A DNA stretch of 64,000 bases from Caldalkalibacillus thermarum (GTDB taxonomy: Bacteria > Bacillota > Bacilli > Caldalkalibacillales > Caldalkalibacillaceae), in contig NZ_BMKZ01000004.1 in NCBI RefSeq assembly GCF_014644735.1, forward strand, positions 48,041 through 112,040. The letters are read 5' to 3'. Shown in pieces: positions 35,053-45,276 of this stretch. A program made the position numbers and the translations under genes. Positions within the stretch are counted from its first letter, which is position 1; each line of letters starts with the position of its first letter. The notes beneath the pieces are model-generated. The model saw only the letters and a program-made list of their open reading frames with translations, was not told the origin of the DNA and did no database searches.

Positions 35053-37020
35053 GTGCGCGTGTCCAACGTCACTGTCCGGAGGCGAATTTTAATTGTGCTT
35101 GTGGCGGGCCTCATGTTGTATCTCACCCTTGGTACCAGGCTGGGATATATTCAGATCGTCCAAGGCCAATGGCTGATGGACAAAGCAGAGGAACTGTGGA
35201 GCCGCGATGTCCGCTTTGAACCGAAACGGGGTAAAATTTTGGACCGCAATGGCGAAGTGCTGGCATACAATATTAGTGCTCCGACAGTGATGGTTGTCCC
35301 GGCCCAGGTCAAAGATCCCCAACAGACGGCCCAAGCACTGGCTAACGTATTAGATATGAGTGAGGAAAAAGTGTTCCGTTTAATTACCCAGCGGGAAATG
35401 ATCGTCAGGATTAATCCAGAAGGCCGAAAAATATCTAATGAAAAGGCCAGGGAGATCCAACAGCTTGGGTTGGAAGGAGTATTTATTGCTGAAGACAGCA
35501 AACGCTATTATCCTTACGGAGATTTTTTATCCCATGTATTAGGCTTTGCAGGTATTGACAACCAGGGGCTCACTGGTTCTGAGTTGATATATGACGAGAT
35601 CCTCAAGGGAAAACCTGGCCGTGTTTCCTTTTACTCCGATGCCAAAGGGCAGCTGATGCCCAATCAACCGGAGGTATATCAACCGCCTAAGGATGGTCAT
35701 AATCTGGTTTTAACCATAGATGCCAATATCCAAAAAATAATGGAGCGGGAAGTGGATCATGCGGTTGCCCGCTATAATCCTGACCATGTAATCGGCATTG
35801 CGATGGATCCCAACACTGGCGAGATTTTGGCCATGACCAGCCGACCGGATTACGATCCAGGCAGATATCAGGAATATCCTCCTGAAGTCTACAACCGTAA
35901 TTTGCCTGTTTTCAGCATGTATGAGCCTGGTTCCACGTTCAAAATTATTACTTTGGCTGCTGCCCTTGAAGAAGGGAAAGTGGATCTCCATAATGAGCAT
36001 TTTCATGACCCGGGTTTTATTAAGGTGGCTAATGCCCGGCTGCACTGTTGGAAGCGCGGTGGGCACGGGCACCAGTCGTTTTTGGAAGTGGTTGAAAACT
36101 CGTGCAACCCGGGATTTGTTGAGCTCGGTCAACGGCTGGGGACCGAAGTGCTCTTTGACTACATTGAACGGTTTGGGTTTGGGGAGAAAACAGGCATTGA
36201 TATGCAAGGCGAGCAAAAGGGGCTGATTTTTTCACCTGAGCAAAGGGGACCGGTAGAAACAGCCACAACTGCTTTTGGCCAAGGGGTGGCCGTGACACCC
36301 ATTCAGCAGGTGGCCGCTGTGGCTGCGGTTATTAACGGAGGCTATCTGTATACACCTTATATTGCCAAAGAATGGCATGATGCGGAGACCGACATGGTCT
36401 TAGGACGGAGGACACCCCAGTTAAAACGTCAAGTGATTTCCAACGAAACATCGCAAAAGGTGCGTGAAGCATTGGAAAGTGTAGTGGCCAGGGGAACGGG
36501 ACGCAACGCTTATGTAGAAGGGTACCGGGTAGGAGGAAAAACAGGCACTGCCCAAAAGGTGGCTCCAGGTGGGGGTTACCTGGAGAACAATCATATTGTT
36601 TCTTTTATCGGCTTTGCTCCCGCTGAGGACCCGCAAATTATTGTTTATATTGGCGTTGACAACCCTAAGAATACTGTTCAATTTGGCGGCGTGGTTGCGG
36701 CCCCGATTGTAGGCAGAATCATCGAGGATGCTTTGCGCTATATGGGGGTAGAAAGACGGGAAAGCCCCTTGCAAAAAGAATACGTTTGGGGAGATGAGAT
36801 CACCTACGAGGTGCCCAACTTGATCGGCATGACAGACAAAGATTTGCAACGGACTTACTTTCAGCTTCCCATTGAGGCGGCCGGAGACGGAAGCGTCGTG
36901 ATTAAACAATTGCCTGAACCTGGTGAAAAGGTAAAGGAAGGATCGGTTATCCGGGTATTATTAGGGGAAAAAATATCCCAACCGAAAGAAACAGGTGACA
37001 AAAAGGGAAGAGAGGATTAA
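35053..37020 (+). CDS. spoVD: Sporulation-specific penicillin-binding protein SpoVD
   Basis: SpoVD is the class B transpeptidase for spore cortex, partner of SpoVE. The N-terminus VRVSNVTVRRRILI is the family's. Motifs are STFK (Ser about 297), SCN (about 350) and KTGT (about 496), with a single PASTA domain at about 585-645. GTG 35053 follows GGAGGGG; GTG 35038 is an alternative. In B. subtilis this gene is SigmaE-controlled; the 125-base gap upstream is suitable for a promoter, but I see no convincing one. Confidence 0.94.
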   Translation: MRVSNVTVRRRILIVLVAGLMLYLTLGTRLGYIQIVQGQWLMDKAEELWSRDVRFEPKRGKILDRNGEVLAYNISAPTVMVVPAQVKDPQQTAQALANVLDMSEEKVFRLITQREMIVRINPEGRKISNEKAREIQQLGLEGVFIAEDSKRYYPYGDFLSHVLGFAGIDNQGLTGSELIYDEILKGKPGRVSFYSDAKGQLMPNQPEVYQPPKDGHNLVLTIDANIQKIMEREVDHAVARYNPDHVIGIAMDPNTGEILAMTSRPDYDPGRYQEYPPEVYNRNLPVFSMYEPGSTFKIITLAAALEEGKVDLHNEHFHDPGFIKVANARLHCWKRGGHGHQSFLEVVENSCNPGFVELGQRLGTEVLFDYIERFGFGEKTGIDMQGEQKGLIFSPEQRGPVETATTAFGQGVAVTPIQQVAAVAAVINGGYLYTPYIAKEWHDAETDMVLGRRTPQLKRQVISNETSQKVREALESVVARGTGRNAYVEGYRVGGKTGTAQKVAPGGGYLENNHIVSFIGFAPAEDPQIIVYIGVDNPKNTVQFGGVVAAPIVGRIIEDALRYMGVERRESPLQKEYVWGDEITYEVPNLIGMTDKDLQRTYFQLPIEAAGDGSVVIKQLPEPGEKVKEGSVIRVLLGEKISQPKETGDKKGRED

Positions 37021-37065
37021 AATAGGGATGGCAATCTTATCTAAACGATCTGGAGTGAAACCCAC

Positions 37066-38592
37066 ATGCAACTGGCAGAGCTTGTTCAAGATTTGATTCC
37101 TTATCGGGTTCAGATTTCTGCTCATCACAGCAGTGCGGAACAGCCTGATGATGGGCATCTGCGAGGTATAGAGATTTCATCCATTGAACTGGATTCCAGA
37201 CAGGTGAAACCGGGAAGTTTGTTTGTGTGTATACCCGGTTTTCAGGTGGATGGACACCAATTTGTATCTCAAGCGATTGAACGGGGGGCTGTCGCCATCC
37301 TGGCCCAAAAGCCTCTTGACGTACCTGTACCGGTGATTATTGTTCCTGATACGCGCCGGGCCCTGGCTTATGTGGCCAACCGTTTTTACGGTTTCCCCAC
37401 CCAGAAGTTGCGCCTGATCGGTGTCACTGGAACTAATGGCAAAACAACAGTGACCTATCTGATCGAAAAAATGCTAGAGGATCAGGGGCGAAAGACAGGC
37501 CGTATTGGAACGATCAATATGAAAATCGGAGACCGTCTGGTAGAGGTCAAAAATACAACCCCTGAATCCCTTCATTTGCAACAGGCATTTCATGACATGC
37601 TGCAAGCCAAGTGCTCCCATGCGGTGATTGAAGTCTCCTCCCATGCTTTAGATATGGGCAGGGTGAGGGGATGTAATTTTGGTGTGGCTATTTTTACAAA
37701 TTTAACGCAAGATCATCTGGATTACCATCAGAGCATGGAAGAGTATAAGCGGGCTAAAGGATTATTGTTTTCCCAACTGGGCAATGGCATTTCTGAGCGG
37801 GATTTGAAATATGCTATTTTAAATGCTGATGATCCCGCTTCGTCCTATTATGCCAAAATTACACCCGCTCAAGTGCTGACTTACGGAATCAAAAGCGAAC
37901 GGGCAGATATTAAAGCTGCGGACATTACTCTGAGCCCCCGGGGAGTTTCGTTTACTGTTCACTACGGTACAGAACAAGAGCAGTTTAATGTGCCGTTGGT
38001 CGGGATGTTTAACGTTTACAACGTTTTAGCTGCAGTGGGGGCTGGTGTGGTGGAAGGCCTCAGCTTGCGCCAGATCAGTGACAGTCTGAGTGAAGTCCAG
38101 GGTATTCCCGGCCGGATGGAGGTTGTAGAGGCGGGACAGGACTTTACTGTCATTGTCGATTATGCCCATACACCGGACAGCCTGGCTAATGTATTATCTA
38201 CCGCCCGCCAACTGGCCCGCAAAAGATTAATCTGTGTGGTGGGCTGCGGCGGAGACCGTGACCGTGGTAAACGCCCCTTAATGGCACAGATGGCAGTAAA
38301 GTATGCTGATTTAACCGTCTTAACTTCAGATAATCCCCGTTCCGAAGATCCGGCAGCGATTATTCGTGATATGGAAAAAGGGTTAATTGAACAGGATGTG
38401 TCGCAAACTAAATATACCTCCATTATTGACCGCAGACAGGCCATTCACTGGGCCATTAACAAGGCGGAAAAGGATGATGTGATTATCATCGCTGGTAAAG
38501 GGCACGAAACCTACCAGGAAATTAAAGGCCAGCGGTTCCATTTTGATGACCGGGAAGTGGCCAGAGAAGCCCTTGCCTCCCTAAAGCTATGA
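37066..38592 (+). CDS. murE: UDP-MurNAc-tripeptide synthetase (meso-DAP adding)
   Basis: MurE adds the third residue to the stem peptide. The 508-residue ligase has the ATP loop [17 protein letters not shown] (about 118-134), and the DNPRSEDP motif near 423 is the known signature for meso-diaminopimelate as substrate. HAxDMGRV-like [10 protein letters not shown] and the KGHETYQ end are typical. It lies 45 bases after spoVD. Confidence 0.96.
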   Translation: MQLAELVQDLIPYRVQISAHHSSAEQPDDGHLRGIEISSIELDSRQVKPGSLFVCIPGFQVDGHQFVSQAIERGAVAILAQKPLDVPVPVIIVPDTRRALAYVANRFYGFPTQKLRLIGVTGTNGKTTVTYLIEKMLEDQGRKTGRIGTINMKIGDRLVEVKNTTPESLHLQQAFHDMLQAKCSHAVIEVSSHALDMGRVRGCNFGVAIFTNLTQDHLDYHQSMEEYKRAKGLLFSQLGNGISERDLKYAILNADDPASSYYAKITPAQVLTYGIKSERADIKAADITLSPRGVSFTVHYGTEQEQFNVPLVGMFNVYNVLAAVGAGVVEGLSLRQISDSLSEVQGIPGRMEVVEAGQDFTVIVDYAHTPDSLANVLSTARQLARKRLICVVGCGGDRDRGKRPLMAQMAVKYADLTVLTSDNPRSEDPAAIIRDMEKGLIEQDVSQTKYTSIIDRRQAIHWAINKAEKDDVIIIAGKGHETYQEIKGQRFHFDDREVAREALASLKL

Positions 38593-38608
38593 GAAAGGGG
38601 ATGGGGAT

Positions 38609-39568
38609 ATGTTAAATGTGATCTTGCTCACCATCATTGCCTCGTTTGCTATAGTCTTATTATCTGCTCCCTTATTTATCCCTGTCTTGCGCCGGCTTAA
38701 ATTTGGCCAGAGTATACGTGATGAAGGGCCAAAGTCACATCAGAAAAAAAAGGGGACCCCTACCATGGGCGGGGTCATTATTTTACTTGGGATTTCATTA
38801 ACCACTTTCAAATTTGCCAATCATACGTATGAATTTTATTTGCTTGTTCTGGTTACCTTGGGATATGGTTTAATTGGCTTTTTGGATGACTTTATCAAGA
38901 TTTATTTCAAACGCAATCTGGGGTTAACAGCCAAACAAAAGTTGTTGGGGCAGATGATCATTGCGGCAATATTCTGTTACTTTTTGTATAATATAGGGCA
39001 CTCCACTGAGGTGTACATTCCCGGATCTGTATATGGTTTTGACTTGGGCTGGCTTTATTTCCCGTTTGTGGTCATCATGCTTGTCGGGGCTTCCAATGCG
39101 GTCAATTTGACTGACGGGTTGGATGGACTTTTGTCTGGAACGGCGGCTATTGCTTTTGGAGCCTATGCTCTCTTGGCGGCCCGCTACTCTGAGCCTGATA
39201 TCGCCATTTTCAGTGCGGCTGTGGTGGGAGCCGTGCTAGGTTTTCTGGTCTATAATGCTCATCCCGCCAAGGTGTTTATGGGAGATACAGGTTCGCTGGC
39301 TCTGGGTGGCGCTATTGCTGCTGTTGCCGTTCTGACCAAGACAGAGCTGCTTCTGGTCATTATTGGAGGTGTCTTTGTGGTCGAAGCTCTGTCAGTCATA
39401 TTGCAGGTGCTGTCATTTAAGCTGCGTGGCAAGCGTATTTTTCGGATGAGCCCCCTTCATCATCACTTTGAACTCGGGGGCTGGTCGGAATGGAAAGTGG
39501 TGATGGTTTTCTGGCTGGCAGGCTTTTGCCTGGCGGGAATTGGGATTTATTTAGAGGTGTTTGCCTAA
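38609..39568 (+). CDS. mraY: Phospho-MurNAc-pentapeptide transferase MraY
   Basis: MraY makes lipid I by moving phospho-MurNAc-pentapeptide to undecaprenyl phosphate. The 319-residue protein has about ten membrane helices and the signatures KKGTPTMGG (about 48), GFLDDFIK (about 91), NLTDGLDGL (about 167), [10 protein letters not shown] (about 228) and the HHHFE catalytic region (about 283). The last base of its stop codon is the first base of murD. Confidence 0.97.
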   Translation: MLNVILLTIIASFAIVLLSAPLFIPVLRRLKFGQSIRDEGPKSHQKKKGTPTMGGVIILLGISLTTFKFANHTYEFYLLVLVTLGYGLIGFLDDFIKIYFKRNLGLTAKQKLLGQMIIAAIFCYFLYNIGHSTEVYIPGSVYGFDLGWLYFPFVVIMLVGASNAVNLTDGLDGLLSGTAAIAFGAYALLAARYSEPDIAIFSAAVVGAVLGFLVYNAHPAKVFMGDTGSLALGGAIAAVAVLTKTELLLVIIGGVFVVEALSVILQVLSFKLRGKRIFRMSPLHHHFELGGWSEWKVVMVFWLAGFCLAGIGIYLEVFA

Positions 39569-40920
39569 TGAAAAATAAACATGTTTTAGTGCTGGGTTTG
39601 GCCAAGAGTGGTTTTGCTGTGGCCAAACTTTTGGCGCGTTATGGTGCTTTGGTCACCGTGAACGAACAAAAACCGCGCCATGAATGCCACGGGGTAGAGG
39701 AATTGGAAGCACTGGGTGTAAAGGTGGTCTGCGGCTCCCACCCCCTCTCACTTTTGGACGAACCTGTTGACTTGATTGTGAAAAACCCTGGTATCCCCTA
39801 TAGAATCCCTTTTTTACAGGAAGCCGCCCGCAAACAGATCCCTGTTGTAACTGAGGTGGAAGTGGGCTATTTACTTACCCGGGCCCCCATTATTGGCATT
39901 ACGGGTTCGAATGGTAAAACGACGACCACCACATTGATTTACGAAATGTTAAAGGACAGTGACCCACCCCCTCTTATTGCCGGTAACATCGGGACGGTGT
40001 TTTGTGAAGTGGCTGCCCGGGCCCGGCCCGGGCAGTGGCTGGTTACGGAACTGTCCAGCTTTCAGCTGCAAGGTACAACAGCATTTCATCCTAAAATCGG
40101 CGTGTTGCTTAACATTTTTGACGCCCATCTGGACTATCATGGCACCAAACAAGCTTATATTGAAGCGAAAGCTAAACTGTTTGCCAATCAGACCCCCGAT
40201 GATTTGGCTGTGTTTAACTTAGACCAAGAAGAAACAAGAAGGGTGGCTGATGCGGTCAAAGCGCAGGTGGTCTGGTTCAGTACACGCAGCCATCCGGAAA
40301 GGGGCGCCTATGTGGAAGACGGGCGCATTAAATATCGCAATAAGCTGGGGGAAGTGACGGAAGTCCTGGCAGCCAATGAGGTAAGGTTGCCAGGGACACA
40401 TAATTTGGAAAATGTAGTGGCGGCAGTTGCTGTCAGCCTGGAAGCAGGAGCCAAACTGGAACGGGTCAGAGAGGTTTTGCGTACCTTTACAGGGGTTCCG
40501 CACCGTTTGCAGTTTGTGCGTGAACTGCGTGGTGTACGATACTATAATGATTCCAAATCAACCAATGCTTTAGCCACCAAGAAGGCCTTAGAATCTTTCT
40601 CTGGCCGGGTGGTGCTGATTGCCGGTGGATTGGACCGGGGAGATGATTACCGGGGGTTGACCACAGTTTTTAAGTCCCGTGTGAAGGCACTCATTGTTTA
40701 TGGACAAGTTGCAGGCAAGCTGGCTGAGATAGGCTACAAGGCAGGGGTAAAACACGTCTTTCATGTCGATAATGTTAAAGAGGCGGTAAACGTGGCGCAC
40801 CAGATCGCTGAACAAGGTGATACGGTGCTTCTCTCTCCAGCAGCCGCAAGCTGGGATCAATTTTCCTCATTTGAAGAACGGGGAGACATGTTTACCGATT
40901 GTGTGCATATGCTTAGATAA
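39568..40920 (+). CDS. murD: UDP-MurNAc-L-alanine:D-glutamate ligase
   Basis: MurD adds D-glutamate in the cytoplasmic part of peptidoglycan synthesis. The 450-residue product begins [19 protein letters not shown], has the ATP loop GITGSNGKTTTTTLIYEML (about 110-128), and NDSKSTNALATKKAL and SPAAASWDQF in the C-terminal half. ATG 39568 overlaps the mraY stop by one base. Confidence 0.96.
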   Translation: MKNKHVLVLGLAKSGFAVAKLLARYGALVTVNEQKPRHECHGVEELEALGVKVVCGSHPLSLLDEPVDLIVKNPGIPYRIPFLQEAARKQIPVVTEVEVGYLLTRAPIIGITGSNGKTTTTTLIYEMLKDSDPPPLIAGNIGTVFCEVAARARPGQWLVTELSSFQLQGTTAFHPKIGVLLNIFDAHLDYHGTKQAYIEAKAKLFANQTPDDLAVFNLDQEETRRVADAVKAQVVWFSTRSHPERGAYVEDGRIKYRNKLGEVTEVLAANEVRLPGTHNLENVVAAVAVSLEAGAKLERVREVLRTFTGVPHRLQFVRELRGVRYYNDSKSTNALATKKALESFSGRVVLIAGGLDRGDDYRGLTTVFKSRVKALIVYGQVAGKLAEIGYKAGVKHVFHVDNVKEAVNVAHQIAEQGDTVLLSPAAASWDQFSSFEERGDMFTDCVHMLR

Positions 40921-40961
40921 GAGCGGACTTGCTCACATTCTAGCGATATGAGGTGTTTCCC

Positions 40962-42053
40962 TTGCCTAAAACGCGTGGAACCCCGGATTTCCTTATCGTC
41001 TTTTGCACGCTCGCTTTGTTAAGTATCGGCATCTTGATGGTGTATAGTTCAAGTGCCGTGCTGTCCTTTCATAAATTTGGAGATTATTTTTATTACGCTA
41101 AACGCCAATTTTTGTTTGCCGGACTGGGCATTGCCGCCATGTTTGTCATGATGAATGTCGACTACTGGGTCTGGCGCCGGTGGGCCAAATTTGGACTCAT
41201 GATCTGTTTTGTTTTGCTCGTGCTTGTGCTTTTGATCGGCGTTGAGCGAAATGGTTCTAAAAGCTGGATTGGCATTGGCGCTTTCTCTATCCAGCCCTCG
41301 GAATTTATTAAGATCTGGATGATTATTTTTTTAGCCAAATATTTAGCCGAGCGCCAGAAATACGTGATTTACTTTACTAAAGGGTTGCTCCCCCTTTTAG
41401 CCTTAGTGGGGCTGGCGTTTGGTTTGATTATGCTGCAGCCCGATCTGGGAACAGGCGCAGTCATGGTCAGTACGGCTGTTGTCATGCTTTATATTGCCGG
41501 AACAAGACTGGCTCATCTTTTTTCACTGGGCATGATAGGGGTGGCTGGGTTAATAGGATTGATCCTGGCTGCCCCATACCGCATCAAGCGCATTACGGGT
41601 TTTCTTGATCCCTGGCAGGACCCTTTGGGTGCCGGATATCAGATCATACAGTCTCTCTATGCCATCGGTCCCGGCGGCTTGATGGGCTTGGGGCTGGGAA
41701 TGAGCCGGCAAAAGTTTTACTACCTTCCTGAGCCCCAAACCGATTTTATCTTCGCCATTTTGGCGGAGGAATTGGGTTTTTTGGGAGGGGCGACTGTCCT
41801 CTGCCTGTTTACCCTGTTATTGTGGCGGGGCATGCGGGTGGCCATCTGTGCACCTGATTTATACGGCAGTCTCTTGGCTGCGGGGATTGTGGCCATGGTC
41901 GCCATTCAAGTGATTATTAATGTAGGGGTTGTTACAGGGATGTTCCCGGTCACTGGCATTACACTGCCATTCTTAAGTTACGGGGGTTCATCTCTGACGC
42001 TCATGTTAACGGCTATAGGTCTGTTATTAAATGTGTCCAGATATGCGAAATAA
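40962..42053 (+). CDS. spoVE: SpoVE, FtsW/RodA-family (SEDS) protein
   Basis: SEDS proteins polymerise glycan strands together with a class B PBP; SpoVE pairs with SpoVD in cortex synthesis. The 363-residue protein has about ten membrane helices and the motifs RNGSKSWIGIGAFSIQPSEF, LQPDLGTGAVM, the EPQTDFIFAILAEELGF loop and GITLPFLSYGGSSL. The position between murD and murG and the SpoVE-like blocks favour SpoVE over FtsW. The TTG at 40962 is 6 bases after GAGGTG; GTG 40953 overlaps it. Confidence 0.9.
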   Translation: MPKTRGTPDFLIVFCTLALLSIGILMVYSSSAVLSFHKFGDYFYYAKRQFLFAGLGIAAMFVMMNVDYWVWRRWAKFGLMICFVLLVLVLLIGVERNGSKSWIGIGAFSIQPSEFIKIWMIIFLAKYLAERQKYVIYFTKGLLPLLALVGLAFGLIMLQPDLGTGAVMVSTAVVMLYIAGTRLAHLFSLGMIGVAGLIGLILAAPYRIKRITGFLDPWQDPLGAGYQIIQSLYAIGPGGLMGLGLGMSRQKFYYLPEPQTDFIFAILAEELGFLGGATVLCLFTLLLWRGMRVAICAPDLYGSLLAAGIVAMVAIQVIINVGVVTGMFPVTGITLPFLSYGGSSLTLMLTAIGLLLNVSRYAK

Positions 42054-42138
42054 TTGTCAGACAAAGCAACCAAAGGGCTCTTTTTGAACAGAAAAACCAG
42101 TATGGTAAAAGGCGTTAACCAGAAGAAGGTGATGAGAG

Positions 42139-43251
42139 ATGAAAGTCATCGTATCTGGAGGAGGCACAGGTGGCCATATCTATCCGGCACTCAGCATTAT
42201 TAAGGAAATTAAAAAACATGAGCCAGACTCTCAATTTTTATATGTTGGTACGGCAAACGGGTTGGAAGCCGATATTGTACACAAGGCAGGTATACCGTTT
42301 AGAACCATTGACATTACCGGTTTTAAAAGAAAAATTTCCCTACATAATCTCAAAACCGTCTACCGCTTCATAAAAAGCACGTCCCTTTCTAAACAGATCA
42401 TTAAACGGTTTCAGCCTGACATCGTGATAGGGACAGGGGGCTATGTGTGCGGACCAGTGGTTTATGCCGCCAGCCGTTTAAGCATCCCCACCTTAATTCA
42501 TGAACAAAATGTCATTCCAGGGTTGGCGAATGCCTTTTTAGCCCGTCATGTCTCTGCTGTTGCCGTCTCCTTTGAAGGGTCAACAGAACATTTCAGAAGT
42601 GATAATCTTTATGTTACAGGCAATCCCCGGGCCTCGGAAGTGGTTGAGGCCGATGGACAAAAAGGGCGGGAGTCACTGGGCATTCCTCCCCATAAAAAAG
42701 TGGTGCTCATTGTGGGTGGCTCTAGAGGTGCTGAGGCTATTAACCGGGCCTTTGTGGAGATGTCAGATAACATCAGCCAGATGCCTGATTGCCACTTTGT
42801 TTATGTGACTGGCCAGATTCACTACAGCAAGGTTAAGGAACAATTGGCTGACCGGCTGAATAACCTCACGAACCTCACGGTGAAACCTTTCATCTACAAC
42901 ATGCCCGACGTGCTGGCCGGGACAGACTTGATTGTAAACCGGGCAGGCGCTTCCTTCCTGGCTGAGATTACGGCATTGGGCTTGCCTTCCATCTTAATTC
43001 CTTCGCCTTATGTCACAAACAATCACCAGGAGAAAAATGCCCGTTGGCTGGAGAGGGAGGGAGCCAGCAAAGTGATTTTGGAGAAAGAACTGACAGGCCA
43101 GCGTTTATGGAATACCTTGCGGGAACTGCTTGACAATGAGCCGCTGTTAGATAAAATGAGAAAAGCTTCGCTTAATCTAGGCAAACCGGAAGCCGCCAAC
43201 CAGATTTATCAGTTAATCAAACGGTTGACGGCAGACCATGCCCAGTCATGA
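42139..43251 (+). CDS. murG: UDP-GlcNAc:lipid I N-acetylglucosaminyltransferase
   Basis: MurG (GT-B fold, peripheral membrane) makes lipid II. The 370-residue product has the N-terminal glycine loop VSGGGTGGHIYPALSI, GTGGYVCGPVVYAA, HEQNVIPGLAN and, in the UDP-GlcNAc site, NRAGASFLAEITALGLPSILIPSP. ATG 42139 follows GAAGGTGATG. Confidence 0.96.
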   Translation: MKVIVSGGGTGGHIYPALSIIKEIKKHEPDSQFLYVGTANGLEADIVHKAGIPFRTIDITGFKRKISLHNLKTVYRFIKSTSLSKQIIKRFQPDIVIGTGGYVCGPVVYAASRLSIPTLIHEQNVIPGLANAFLARHVSAVAVSFEGSTEHFRSDNLYVTGNPRASEVVEADGQKGRESLGIPPHKKVVLIVGGSRGAEAINRAFVEMSDNISQMPDCHFVYVTGQIHYSKVKEQLADRLNNLTNLTVKPFIYNMPDVLAGTDLIVNRAGASFLAEITALGLPSILIPSPYVTNNHQEKNARWLEREGASKVILEKELTGQRLWNTLRELLDNEPLLDKMRKASLNLGKPEAANQIYQLIKRLTADHAQS

Positions 43252-43296
43252 GGATATGAATACAGTTTAAAGTAAAATCATGACTTGTTGTCACCC

Positions 43297-43344
43297 TGGG
43301 CATCTGCCCGGCATACACTGGTGGTATGCGTGGGCAGATGACCC
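43297..43344 (+). promoter_or_regulatory. Strong hairpin in the murB leader
   Basis: CATCTGCCC (43301-43309) pairs with GGGCAGATG (43332-43340), and GCATAC (43311-43316) with GTATGC (43324-43329), leaving a 7-base loop and a small bulge; outer GGG/CCC adds pairs. No T-run follows, so it is probably not a terminator. It ends about 40 bases before the murB start. Confidence 0.6.
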
Positions 43345-43385
43345 ATGAGATGCATTCTGTTGGAGTCAGCTGTAGGAGGGTTCCA

Positions 43386-44294
43386 ATGAATGACATAGTC
43401 GAACGCTTAAAAGAGGCAAATGTGGGAAAAGTGTGGTTAAATGAACCGCTCAAAAATCATACCACCTGGAAAATAGGAGGACCGGCAGACATTCTCATTC
43501 AACCAAAGAACACAACCGGACTGATCACAGCGGTTAACATTCTTAAAGCTCAAGGGATGCCATACCGTGTCATTGGACGCGGGTCTAATCTGCTTGTTAG
43601 GGATGGCGGGATACGCGGCGCGGTCATTAAAGTTGGAGAAGGCCTGGACTATCTGCGCATTGAGGGTGAAAAGGTGACCGCAGGAGCCGGGTTTTCATTC
43701 ATCAAGCTGGCCACAATTATAGCTAAGCAAGGATTAAGCGGATTGGAGTTTGCTGGTGGCATTCCCGGTACTGTTGGCGGGGCTGTGTACATGAATGCAG
43801 GGGCTCATGGGTCGGATGTTTCACGTGTGTTGCATTCTGCCCAAATTTTGTTTGATGATGGGGAGCTTGCCACCTTAAGTAATGAAGAACTAAAATTCTC
43901 CTATCGGACTTCAATTTTACAAAATGAGCGCAAAGGTATTTGTCTGGAGGCCACCTTTAAGCTGAAGAAGGGCGATCGGGAACAGATTTTGAAGACAATG
44001 GCTCAGAATAAGGATTACCGCAAACAAACCCAGCCTCTGCAACAGCCGTGCTGCGGCAGCGTTTTTCGTAATCCTAAACCGTACTCAGCCGGGCGCTTGA
44101 TCGAAGAGGCAGGATTAAAGGGGTTTCGCATTGGAGATGCCCAAATTTCCACCAAACATGCCAATTTTATTGTCAATTTGGGAAATGCAACGGCAAAGGA
44201 TGTATTAGCGCTCATCAAGCATATTCAGGATACGATTGCTGAAAAATACGGCGTTGAGATGCATCCTGAGGTGGAAGTTGTTGGTGAAGAGTGA
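43386..44294 (+). CDS. murB: UDP-N-acetylenolpyruvoylglucosamine reductase
   Basis: MurB reduces enolpyruvyl-UDP-GlcNAc to UDP-MurNAc with FAD and NADPH. The 302-residue flavoprotein shows TTWKIGGPADIL, VIGRGSNLLVRDGG (FAD), GIPGTVGGAVYMNAGAHG, YRTS, and a catalytic Ser in CCGSVFRNP. ATG 43386 follows TAGGAGGG; the upstream in-frame ATG lies in the leader hairpin. Confidence 0.95.
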   Translation: MNDIVERLKEANVGKVWLNEPLKNHTTWKIGGPADILIQPKNTTGLITAVNILKAQGMPYRVIGRGSNLLVRDGGIRGAVIKVGEGLDYLRIEGEKVTAGAGFSFIKLATIIAKQGLSGLEFAGGIPGTVGGAVYMNAGAHGSDVSRVLHSAQILFDDGELATLSNEELKFSYRTSILQNERKGICLEATFKLKKGDREQILKTMAQNKDYRKQTQPLQQPCCGSVFRNPKPYSAGRLIEEAGLKGFRIGDAQISTKHANFIVNLGNATAKDVLALIKHIQDTIAEKYGVEMHPEVEVVGEE

Positions 44295-44334
44295 TGGTGG
44301 TGCGCTTCATTGTGTAGGGGGCAAGGTGTGACTA

Positions 44335-44363
44335 TTGTCCAGTTTTTAACATGCTGATATAAT
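44335..44363 (+). promoter_or_regulatory. SigmaA promoter before divIB
   Basis: TTGTCC (44335-44340) and TATAAT (44358-44363) are separated by 17 bases. The expected start of transcription is near 44370. Confidence 0.65.
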
Positions 44364-44395
44364 TAAGAAGAGACCAGAAGAGCAGGTATACAGAC

Positions 44396-44427
44396 AAAAA
44401 CGGCATGCGATATGCCGTTTTTTTACC
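44396..44427 (+). terminator. Terminator in the divIB leader (possible attenuator)
   Basis: AAAAACGGCAT pairs with ATGCCGTTTTT and runs into T's. It is 30-60 bases downstream of the predicted promoter start and 37 bases before divIB, so it may end transcription from murB, attenuate divIB expression, or both. Confidence 0.75.
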
Positions 44428-44463
44428 GGTTCATCTTTTTTTGTGATTGGATGGGAATTTGTA

Positions 44464-45276
44464 ATGAGTGGACAAAAAGTGATTGTTGATGATCGAATTC
44501 CTAGATACAAAGAACAGAGACGGCAAAAAGCTAACCGGCAGTTTATCTTGCTAGCCATCCTTTTTTTTATGGTTATCTTAGTCATTATTTACATGCAATC
44601 GCCATTGTCGCGTCTGGGCGAAATTGTGATTGAACACAACCGGCTGGCAGACCGGGAACGCCTTTTGAATCAGGCTGGGCTGACAGAAGGCATGTCCTAT
44701 TTTGACTTCCGCCTTGGGGAAGTGGAAGAGAAACTGGAGGTTTTGCCGGAGATCAAGAAGGCTACAGTGAAACGGGAGTTTCCCAACCGGCTGTACATTT
44801 CGGTTGAAGAGCATGATGTGGTTGCCTTTTGGTCAGAAGACGGCGAGTTGTTTCCGGTCTTAAGTAACGGTCATATTTTAGATAAAACCTGGGAAGGGGA
44901 ACGGGTGACAAATCCTATTCTAACGGACTGGCCCCACCAGGAAGGTTTGGTCGAATTAAGCCGGGAGCTGACCAAGCTGTCTCCCGTTGTAACCGGCCAG
45001 ATCTCAGAGATTGTCCTGACGCCAACCCTCTCTGATCCGTACCGGCTGACACTGTATATGGTGGATGGTTTTGAGGTCAGAACTTCAATTCGGCGCTTCA
45101 GTGAACAAATGGGCTGGTATCCCCATATCCGGGAAGAGCTAGAAGAAAGTGCTCAACATGAAGGCATCATTTATTTGCTAGACGGAACCTGGGCAGAACG
45201 CCCAGTGGGAGAAGTAACGGACGAGACAGAAGACCAGACAGAAGGGGTGGAAGATGAAGAAGAGCATCGCCATTAA
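44464..45276 (+). CDS. divIB: Cell division protein DivIB (FtsQ)
   Basis: DivIB is a bitopic divisome protein that stabilises FtsL. The 270-residue product has a short cytoplasmic segment with the family's VDDRIPRYKEQRRQKANR, a membrane helix (about 30-50), a POTRA domain (about 52-122) and a beta domain, then an acidic tail. The start at ATG 44464 has only a weak Shine-Dalgarno (GGATGGG). The gene overlaps the next one by 23 bases. Confidence 0.9.
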   Translation: MSGQKVIVDDRIPRYKEQRRQKANRQFILLAILFFMVILVIIYMQSPLSRLGEIVIEHNRLADRERLLNQAGLTEGMSYFDFRLGEVEEKLEVLPEIKKATVKREFPNRLYISVEEHDVVAFWSEDGELFPVLSNGHILDKTWEGERVTNPILTDWPHQEGLVELSRELTKLSPVVTGQISEIVLTPTLSDPYRLTLYMVDGFEVRTSIRRFSEQMGWYPHIREELEESAQHEGIIYLLDGTWAERPVGEVTDETEDQTEGVEDEEEHRH

